The translations under genes and the position numbers were made by a program. From assembly GCA_028714615.1 (NCBI GenBank), contig JAQTMA010000126.1:1-11651 (forward strand): a stretch of 11,651 nt of DNA, given 5' to 3'. This document shows positions 1 through 4,266 of the stretch, one piece after another. Every line of letters starts with the position of its first letter. Position 1 is the first letter of the stretch. The stretch comes from Anaerolineaceae bacterium (lineage in GTDB: Bacteria > Chloroflexota > Anaerolineae > Anaerolineales > Anaerolineaceae). The notes beneath the pieces are model-generated. The model worked only from the letters and a program-made list of their open reading frames with translations, was not told where the DNA came from and did no database searches.

Positions 1-137
1 GGTTTCTCACTTCGGCAGTCGTCGGTTATTTCTCAATTCGCTGGCTGCTGCGCTTCCTCACCCAACGACCTTTGTATATCTTCGCCATCTATTGCGTCCT
101 CTTGTGCATCACCGTGTTGGTATACACATATGCCTAA
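1..137 (+). CDS. uppP: Undecaprenyl-diphosphatase UppP (BacA family), C-terminal fragment
   Basis: Frame 3 is open from the window edge to the TAA at 135-137 and gives the last 44 residues of a hydrophobic protein. The segment reads FLTSAVVGYFSIRWLLRFL, a short TQRPLY loop, then FAIYCVLLC and a final membrane stretch. This is the usual C-terminus of UppP, with its two last transmembrane helices and the FAIYR-type motif, here FAIYC. Family knowledge: UppP is an integral membrane enzyme that dephosphorylates undecaprenyl diphosphate and so recycles the lipid carrier for peptidoglycan and other envelope polymers. The catalytic region lies outside the window and cannot be checked. The stop overlaps the next start by 8 bp, which suggests co-transcription and translational coupling with the lipoprotein gene downstream. 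Confidence 0.78.
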   Translation, partial: FLTSAVVGYFSIRWLLRFLTQRPLYIFAIYCVLLCITVLVYTYA

Positions 138-873
138 ACATTGGCTGTGGCTGGGGATGTGTCTGGCCTTGGTTGGTTGTACTCCCCAACCGCTAACCAC
201 CCCGTCCGCCGCTACGCCTCAGGTGGTGCGCGTCCAATATTCCCCCAATTTACGCTATTGGACCCAGGTGCTTTCAGCCTGTGCTAACCGGGAACCAGAC
301 ATCGCGCTGGTCGTCCAAGAGATATCGGTTCCCGCGATAGACCTTTCCAAGGGCGAGCTTGCTCTACGCATTGGCGCCCCGGATACCCTCCCCAATTTTA
401 GCGCTCCCATCGGGACGGAAGAATGGGCAGTCATTGTGCATGCCGCAAACCCGATCGGTGAGCTAACTCTCGACCAGGTGCGCGCCATCTTCACAGGATC
501 CGTATCGAAGTGGGAGGTTTTCGCATCCGCTGGGAGCAGCTCATCGTCACCTGTTACCGGCATTCCGGTACAGATTTGGAGGGCTCTCCCAGGAGACGAC
601 CTGGGGCAGGCCTTCTCACGGGATGTACTTGGGAATGAGAGTATTTCAAAGCGAGCATTCGAAGCGCCATCATCTGAAGCCATGCTCGAGGCAGTCAGCC
701 AGAATCCGGGCGCGATCGGTTTCGTGCCCAGGCGTTGGGTGAATGGTTCGGTGAATGCAGTGAAGGTCGCAGGGGTTGAAGGCATCCTGGCGGAACCGGT
801 CTTGGTCATGGCAAACACAGAGCCACAAGGCGCCGTCAGGCGGTTGGTGGCTTGTATGCAGGGAAGTAAATAG
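130..873 (+). CDS. PstS-like substrate-binding lipoprotein
   Basis: A 247-residue exported lipoprotein. The N-terminus has a short positive region, a hydrophobic stretch and a lipobox LVGC with the lipidated Cys at residue 17. The body resembles the PBP-like domain of phosphate-binding proteins: an EEWAVIVHAANPIGELTLDQ segment is followed by VRAIFTGSVSKWE, the typical 'LTLEQLRDIFSGKITNW' region. Near the C-terminus SSEAMLEAV and PGAIGFVP match the usual 'V..npgaIGYv' segment. It is shorter than a full PstS (often 300 or more residues), and the SGTR-type phosphate-binding loop is not recognisable: the equivalent region reads WRALPGDDLGQAF. The ligand is therefore unknown, and phosphate is only the nearest guess. 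The ATG lies inside the last codons of uppP (8-bp overlap) with no obvious Shine-Dalgarno sequence, so translation is probably coupled. No permease or ATPase genes follow. Confidence 0.75.
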   Translation: MPKHWLWLGMCLALVGCTPQPLTTPSAATPQVVRVQYSPNLRYWTQVLSACANREPDIALVVQEISVPAIDLSKGELALRIGAPDTLPNFSAPIGTEEWAVIVHAANPIGELTLDQVRAIFTGSVSKWEVFASAGSSSSSPVTGIPVQIWRALPGDDLGQAFSRDVLGNESISKRAFEAPSSEAMLEAVSQNPGAIGFVPRRWVNGSVNAVKVAGVEGILAEPVLVMANTEPQGAVRRLVACMQGSK

Positions 874-928
874 GGGGAAGGCGCCAGGGTTGGTTACCGA
901 ATCACGCTCGAAAGGGATAACCTCCCCC

Positions 929-952
929 GTAGAGACGCCCCGGCGGGGCGTC
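929..952. repeat. Intergenic palindromic repeat, copy 1 (truncated)
   Basis: The sequence GTAGAGACGCCCC, a GGC loop, then GGGGCGTC forms a hairpin with an 8-bp GACGCCCC/GGGGCGTC stem. The outer right arm (TCTAC in the intact unit) is replaced by ACCAT, so only the left outer arm remains. It lies between two convergent genes. Hairpins of this sequence type recur in many Chloroflexota genomes, which is a recollection and not a search result. Confidence 0.8.
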
Positions 953-985
953 ACCATAGAACTAGGTCGAATGGATTTCTTCCTG

Positions 986-1014
986 GTAGAGACGCCCCGC
1001 CGGGGCGTCTCTAC
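986..1014. repeat. Intergenic palindromic repeat, copy 2 (intact)
   Basis: A perfect 13-bp stem, GTAGAGACGCCCC pairing with GGGGCGTCTCTAC, around a three-base GCC loop. The loop is the reverse complement of the GGC loop in copy 1, so the two copies are inserted in opposite orientation, 33 bp apart. It sits 25 bp past the glnA stop codon and could also act as a transcription end for glnA or for the plus-strand lipoprotein gene. No U-tract follows on either strand, so intrinsic termination is uncertain. Confidence 0.85.
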
Positions 1015-1039
1015 GGAATAAGGACAATTCGCAGGTGGC

Positions 1040-2380
1040 TTATGCGGTTTCCAAATAATGCGCCACTTCCCAATCGGTCACGTGGATGCGATACTCATCC
1101 CACTCCGCCTCTCTCGCCCGCAAGAAGGTTTCACAGATCACCGGACCGAGGGTATCCAGGATGAGCTGGTCTTGCTTCAGTTCTTCCAAGGCCGCGTTGA
1201 GTGAACCGGGGAGTTGTTCCACATTGTACTGCCGGCGTTCATCGGCATTCAGGTGATAGAGATTTACATTATTGAGGGGAGCCGGACAAGGCAGATTGTT
1301 GTCGATACCATCCAATCCGGCTGCCAGGATGACCGCAAATGCCAGGTAGGGGTTAGCCGAGGGGTCCGGACAACGCAGCTCGGCTCGAACTGCATGATTC
1401 TGTCCTGGGGTGTAGTGGGGGATGCGGATGAGCGCCGATCGATTGGTTTGAGCCCACCCAATATATACAGGAGCTTCATAACCTGGCACCAGGCGCTTAT
1501 AGGAGTTCACCGAGGGAGCCACGACCGCCGAAAATCCACAGGCATGAGCCAGTTGACCTGCAATAAAACCGTAAGCGATCTTGGACAGATGTAAGGTATC
1601 CTCCCCATCATAGAACAGGTTGTTTCCCTGCTGATCGAAAAGGGATTGGTGGCAGTGCATGCCAGAGCCGTTAATTCCAAATATCGGTTTCGGCATGAAC
1701 GACGCGGTCAGACCGTTCTGGGCTGCAATCGCTTTGACTGTGTACTTCAACGTCAGCACATTGTCCGCCGTTTGCAGTGCATCCGCAAACCGGAAATCGA
1801 TCTCGTGTTGTCCGAGAGCGACCTCATGATGACCGACTTCGACCTCCAAGCCCATGCTATCGAGCGCCGCCATCAACTCCGTGCGCACGCGCACGGCTTC
1901 GTCGGAGGGAGAAAAATCGAAGTACCCCCCAACGTCATGCGGTACGGGATGGATCGTCTCGACGCCATTCCGCCGTAGCAGGAAGAACTCAGGCTCTGGG
2001 CCCACGTTATACGTCCAACCGCGCTGCTTGATCGTTTCGAGCAATTCCTTGAGCAATCCCCGCGGGTCACCCGGGAAACGATTCCCATCCGGCTGGAAGA
2101 TATCACAGAAAACTCGAGCCCGGCGCAGTTCAGGGGACGTCCACGGCAAGACCGCGTAGGTCGCCGGATCGATGCGCAAGAGCATGTCGCTCTCCTGGAT
2201 GCGGGCAAACCCCTCGACTGAGGAACCGTCGAACCAGATGCCATTGTCCAATGCTCCTTTCAATTGCTGGATAGGTGCATCGACGCTCTTGACCACCCCA
2301 TTGACATCGGTGAATTGGTAGGAGATAAATTTCACCTGGTCTTCTTTGACCCTTTCTAATAACTCATGCTTATCCATCAT
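1040..2380 (-). CDS. glnA: Type I glutamine synthetase GlnA
   Basis: ATP-dependent synthesis of glutamine from glutamate and ammonia in the cytoplasm; forms a dodecamer in this family. The 446-residue product has the GS beta-grasp domain (about residues 15-100) and the catalytic domain (105-446). Visible landmarks are GPEPEFF (127-133, metal ligands), EVGHHEV (181-187), NGSGMHCHQSLF (237-248), the VPGYEAPV flap (298-305), NRSALIRIP and RCPDPSANPY. The length and the GFARIQESDM segment (Arg60, equivalent to the Bacillus subtilis Arg62 feedback region) fit the GSI-alpha type, which is feedback-inhibited. NVNLYHL aligns near the adenylylation Tyr of other GS forms, but adenylylation cannot be inferred. 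The frame stays open upstream to 2599, but the start is set at the ATG at 2380 because GGAGGAA (2384-2390) precedes it; a second ATG follows at once. The upstream open part is the structured RNA leader. Single gene, divergent from thpR and convergent with the lipoprotein gene. Confidence 0.97.
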   Translation of the reverse strand: MMDKHELLERVKEDQVKFISYQFTDVNGVVKSVDAPIQQLKGALDNGIWFDGSSVEGFARIQESDMLLRIDPATYAVLPWTSPELRRARVFCDIFQPDGNRFPGDPRGLLKELLETIKQRGWTYNVGPEPEFFLLRRNGVETIHPVPHDVGGYFDFSPSDEAVRVRTELMAALDSMGLEVEVGHHEVALGQHEIDFRFADALQTADNVLTLKYTVKAIAAQNGLTASFMPKPIFGINGSGMHCHQSLFDQQGNNLFYDGEDTLHLSKIAYGFIAGQLAHACGFSAVVAPSVNSYKRLVPGYEAPVYIGWAQTNRSALIRIPHYTPGQNHAVRAELRCPDPSANPYLAFAVILAAGLDGIDNNLPCPAPLNNVNLYHLNADERRQYNVEQLPGSLNAALEELKQDQLILDTLGPVICETFLRAREAEWDEYRIHVTDWEVAHYLETA

Positions 2381-2390
2381 CGTTCCTCCA

Positions 2391-2438
2391 GAAAAAAGAT
2401 TAAAATAAAACAGACACGCTTGGGCATGCCTGTGTCTG
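2391..2438 (-). terminator. Terminator-like hairpin in the glnA leader (possible attenuator)
   Basis: On the minus strand CAGACAC (2438-2432) pairs with GTGTCTG (2417-2411) in a 7-bp stem around a 14-base loop. TTTTATTTTAATC followed by TTTTTT runs to 2392. The T-rich tail abuts the GGAGGAA ribosome binding site of glnA. This has the form of an intrinsic terminator inside the leader of the gene it precedes, so it could attenuate glnA. The loop is long and no antiterminator pairing partner is obvious, so the role is an inference. Confidence 0.5.
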
Positions 2439-2477
2439 AGAAAATAAAGCAGAGCAGCCCTTCTCGATACGCAAACT

Positions 2478-2503
2478 CCGGTTTTCCCCAAGGGGTTAAC
2501 CGG
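2478..2503. other. 26-bp interrupted palindrome in the glnA leader
   Basis: CCGGTT (2478-2483) pairs with AACCGG (2498-2503), and CCCC (2486-2489) pairs with GGGG (2492-2495). A TT/TT mismatch lies between the two arms and AA lies at the centre. In RNA the AA loop is too small, so the innermost C-G pair would open. It lies between the ribozyme-like RNA and the terminator-like hairpin. It could be an RNA hairpin or a dyad for a DNA-binding protein; the sequence does not decide. Confidence 0.6.
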
Positions 2504-2508
2504 ATCAC

Positions 2509-2702
2509 CATGCTGCCTTGTCCCTCTCGTCGCCGGGAGGTTTTCAGTATGCATTTTTACAGAAGGGAGATGAAGCCCGTGATCAGGCTTCGGAGGCATC
2601 CGCTGATCGATCGATTTTTCCCCGGCAATCCGGGGTTAACACTCCCCTCGCGGGAAGGAACCTCCACCTCGTCATCTCAACTTGCGTTGAGATTCAGCCG
2701 CT
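2509..2702 (-). ncRNA. glmS-ribozyme-like leader RNA upstream of glnA
   Basis: Read on the minus strand from 2702, the RNA follows the order of glmS ribozyme parts. An A at 2702 precedes GCGGCUGA (2701-2694), the cleavage-site side. The P1-type stem is AUCUCAAC/GUUGAGAU (2693-2686/2681-2674) with a GCAA loop. The conserved GACGAGG (2673-2667) follows. A P2-type stem pairs GGAGG (2665-2661) with CCUCC (2596-2592). AUCGAUC leads into the conserved GCGGAUG (2603-2597). A P3-type hairpin is GAAGCC/GGCUUC (2591-2586/2577-2572). A P4-type stem is CAUACUG/CAGCAUG (2551-2545/2515-2509, one mismatch). It encloses AAAA and a P4.1-type hairpin CCUCCCG-GCGA-CGAGAGG (2540-2523, one mismatch), then GACAAGG. 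Known glmS ribozymes bind glucosamine-6-phosphate and cut themselves. Unusual points are glnA as the downstream gene, a two-hairpin insertion at 2657-2620, and altered bases in the strand next to the cleavage site. Recognition is from memory of the consensus. Confidence 0.78.
2620..2657 (-). other. Two-hairpin insertion within the ribozyme-like RNA
   Basis: Between the P2-type strand and the AUCGAUC segment there are two consecutive hairpins. The first is CUUCCC (2657-2652) with GGGGAG (2647-2642), closed by a GCGA tetraloop and containing one U-G pair. The second is CCCCGG (2635-2630) with CCGGGG (2625-2620) around AUUG. Typical glmS ribozymes have only a short linker here as I remember them, so this is a lineage-specific extension or a sign of a variant class. 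Confidence 0.65.
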
Positions 2703-2730
2703 GCTCCACTTTGCTATTCAATTGTTAGTT

Positions 2731-2759
2731 ATTATACCCTACTTGCTCATACCGGGCAA
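2731..2759 (-). promoter_or_regulatory. Predicted sigma70-type promoter of glnA
   Basis: On the minus strand TTGCCC (2759-2754) is followed after exactly 17 bases by a perfect TATAAT (2736-2731). The expected start point is near 2724, about 22 bases before the putative ribozyme cleavage site and about 340 bases before the glnA ATG. It places the structured RNA inside the glnA transcript. Confidence 0.72.
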
Positions 2760-3019
2760 TACAAACACCCCACCATGCCGTGTGCCGCGTAGTTTTGAAC
2801 CTGCTATCGCAGGTTATTGCCTCTTCCGGGGGGCTCCGCCTTGGCCAAGGCCTATCGCGTTACCACCGTGAGATAGAGACAGGTATTACAGGTGTTGGCT
2901 CAAAACCGATTTGCTGCATCACGAGCACAGCAGGGTTACATTTCTTATACCACAATCCAGAACGGATGGGTAGGGGGTATACCTTGAAATCACCCCGTAA
3001 TTCGATGATATCAATTCGC

Positions 3020-3048
3020 TTGCCAATTCTGTATTCTTATGCTATTTT
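3020..3048 (+). promoter_or_regulatory. Predicted sigma70-type promoter of thpR
   Basis: TTGCCA (3020-3025), a 17-base spacer and TATTTT (3043-3048) give a 5/6 and 4/6 match to consensus. The expected start point near 3055 leaves a leader of about 43 bases before the ATG at 3098. Confidence 0.5.
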
Positions 3049-3097
3049 CAACCTATCTCATTGGATTTCTCAATATCGATCACCTGAAGTGTGGATT

Positions 3098-3679
3098 ATG
3101 GCCGTAATTCGTTCCTTTATCGCCATTGATTTACCGAAACCCATCCAGGATGCTATCGACCAGGTTTCACGCGAGCTACAGACCCATAAAGCGGCCGGGG
3201 TGGTGCGCTGGGTACCGGCTAGAAATATCCATCTTACCCTCAAATTCCTGGGTGAAGTCTCTTCGAACAACCTGGAACTGCTGGTCAAGATCCTGCAAAC
3301 CGAAATTACCCGCCACCGATGTTTCGAGATCAAGGTGAGTGATCTGGGTGCGTTTCCCAGCATCCACCGTCCTCGGGTGATTTGGGTGGGAGTGCAGGCT
3401 CCCCCCGCGCTGCATGCTCTGCAACACAGCGTAGAGGCAGAAACCATCCGGCTCGGGTATACCCCTGAAGAACGACCATTCTCCGCGCACCTGACCCTGG
3501 GGCGCGTCTCGCACAACGCCACACCCGAGGATATCCGCACGATTGGCGCGGTCCTCGCGGAGGTGAAGGTTGGCACGCTGGGGATGGCGCATATTGACCG
3601 TGTCCGCCTATTCCGTAGCGACCTGGAACCCGGGGGAGCGGTTTATACGTCCCTGTATACCATTCCACTCAGCCGCTAA
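3098..3679 (+). CDS. thpR: RNA 2',3'-cyclic phosphodiesterase (2'-5' RNA ligase family) ThpR
   Basis: A 193-residue cytoplasmic protein of the 2H phosphoesterase superfamily. It opens 2',3'-cyclic phosphates on RNA and can join tRNA half molecules through 2'-5' bonds in vitro; its physiological role is not settled. Both catalytic HxTx motifs are present: HLTL at residues 45-48 in NIHLTLKFLGEV, and HLTL at 131-134 in SAHLTLGRV. The N-terminus MAVIRSFIAIDLP is the classic family start, and the length fits (about 175-195). The frame extends upstream to 2780, but the ATG at 3098 is chosen because homology begins there and a promoter lies at 3020-3048. The upstream Shine-Dalgarno sequence is weak. 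Divergent from glnA. No terminator hairpin is visible before the rsfS promoter, so some read-through into rsfS is possible. Confidence 0.93.
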   Translation: MAVIRSFIAIDLPKPIQDAIDQVSRELQTHKAAGVVRWVPARNIHLTLKFLGEVSSNNLELLVKILQTEITRHRCFEIKVSDLGAFPSIHRPRVIWVGVQAPPALHALQHSVEAETIRLGYTPEERPFSAHLTLGRVSHNATPEDIRTIGAVLAEVKVGTLGMAHIDRVRLFRSDLEPGGAVYTSLYTIPLSR

Positions 3680-3771
3680 TGCATTTCTGCCTGTCGCCTG
3701 GGGGATTTCGAGATCCATTCCTTAAGAAAATTTCACCGTTCATTTGAAATTTGGCCCCATCCACACGGAAT

Positions 3772-3801
3772 TTGAAATTGTGAGCGGCTTTGTGCTAGAA
3801 T
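3772..3801 (+). promoter_or_regulatory. Predicted promoter of rsfS with a flanking direct repeat
   Basis: TTGAAA (3772-3777), an 18-base spacer and TAGAAT (3796-3801) give an expected start point near 3808. The decamer ATTTGAAATT occurs at 3742-3751 and again at 3770-3779 overlapping the -35 element, 28 bp apart. The spacing of nearly three helical turns would allow a regulator to bind both, but chance is possible. Confidence 0.5.
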
Positions 3802-3835
3802 TCGTTCACACATATCGAGATAGGAGAAGCGGACA

Positions 3836-4180
3836 CTGGATACTTTGGAACTGGCGCGGACGATTGTCAATGCACTTGAGGAAAAGAAGGGGGAGGATAT
3901 CATTCTGATCGACATCCAGGAGGTGGCGTTCTTTGCCGATTACTTTGTCTTGTGTAGCGGGACCAGCGACCGGATGCTCAATAGCCTGGCTGATGCGACC
4001 GTCGAACAGGTAAAAAAGCAATACACCATCAATGGACGAATTGAAGGGCGACCTGATGAAGGTTGGGTGGTGGTAGATTTTGGGGACGTGGTGGTGCACC
4101 TTTTCGCCCCAGAACAACGTGATTATTACAACCTGGAAGAACTGTGGGAAACCGGGAAGATACTTCTCCGCTTACAATGA
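3836..4180 (+). CDS. rsfS: Ribosomal silencing factor RsfS (Iojap/DUF143 family)
   Basis: A cytoplasmic protein that binds ribosomal protein uL14 on the large subunit and blocks subunit joining when nutrients are scarce. The product is 114 residues from the CTG at 3836, or 111 from the TTG at 3845, both normal for the family. Recognisable segments are EEKKGEDIILIDIQ near the N-terminus, FADYFVLCSGTSDRML, EGRPDEGWVVVDFGDV, VHLFAPEQRDYYNLEELW and a short tail. There is no ATG start. AGGAGA at 3822-3827 lies 8 bases before the CTG but 17 before the TTG, so the CTG gives better geometry and an N-terminus (M)DTLELARTIV. An in-frame TAG at 3821-3823 excludes anything further upstream. It has its own predicted promoter and is followed by a strong hairpin at 4222-4252. 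Confidence 0.93.
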   Translation: MDTLELARTIVNALEEKKGEDIILIDIQEVAFFADYFVLCSGTSDRMLNSLADATVEQVKKQYTINGRIEGRPDEGWVVVDFGDVVVHLFAPEQRDYYNLEELWETGKILLRLQ

Positions 4181-4221
4181 GAATTTCCCATCCCAGGATT
4201 AATGAATGAAGCATAACAATA

Positions 4222-4252
4222 ACAGGTGGAATGGCCGAGCCATTCCACCTGT
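4222..4252. terminator. Bidirectional hairpin between rsfS and the heme A operon
   Basis: A perfect 14-bp stem, ACAGGTGGAATGGC with GCCATTCCACCTGT, and a CGA loop, lies between two convergent genes. On the minus strand it is followed by TATTGTTATG, a modest T-rich tail; on the plus strand by ATATGC. It most likely ends both transcripts, with better support for the minus-strand operon. Confidence 0.7.
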
Positions 4253-4266
4253 ATATGCACGATCCA

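Larger units (their letters stand above)
2381..3097. other. 717-bp divergent intergenic region between glnA and thpR
   Basis: No credible protein gene is seen here. The glnA half (2381-2760) holds the leader RNA, terminator-like hairpin and promoter described separately. The rest (2761-3019) has two perfect dyads: AACCTGC-TATC-GCAGGTT at 2798-2815, and the continuous 14-bp palindrome GCCTTGGCCAAGGC at 2838-2851. I recognise no binding protein for either. The thpR promoter follows at 3020-3048. The plus frame is open upstream of thpR from 2780, but that part shows no protein-like pattern. Confidence 0.7.

Noticed and set aside
929..1014. CRISPR-like repeat pair.
   Set aside because: There are only two copies, in opposite orientation, one truncated, with no series of spacers or cas genes.
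776..1021. Small plus-strand reading frame with the repeated peptide VETPRRGV.
   Set aside because: The peptide repeat is only the translation of the two DNA palindromes, and most of the rest overlaps the lipoprotein gene in another frame.
2381..2599. N-terminal extension of GlnA in the same open frame, starting at 2599.
   Set aside because: The strong GGAGGAA precedes the ATG at 2380, known GlnA proteins start there, and the extension falls on the structured leader RNA.
2391..2730. T-box, or glutamine (glnA-motif) riboswitch in the glnA leader.
   Set aside because: No T-box UGGNACCGCG-type sequence and no match to the glnA-motif core as I recall it; the glmS-type core fits far better.
2780..3097. 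Upstream extension of ThpR to an ATG at 2780.
   Set aside because: The 106 extra residues show no protein-like pattern, and MAVIRSFIAIDLP is the normal family start behind a promoter.
3176..3668. Long antisense reading frames over thpR, and similar ones over glnA, ctaA-ctaB and SURF1.
   Set aside because: They are shadows of strongly recognised genes and lack ribosome binding sites or family motifs.
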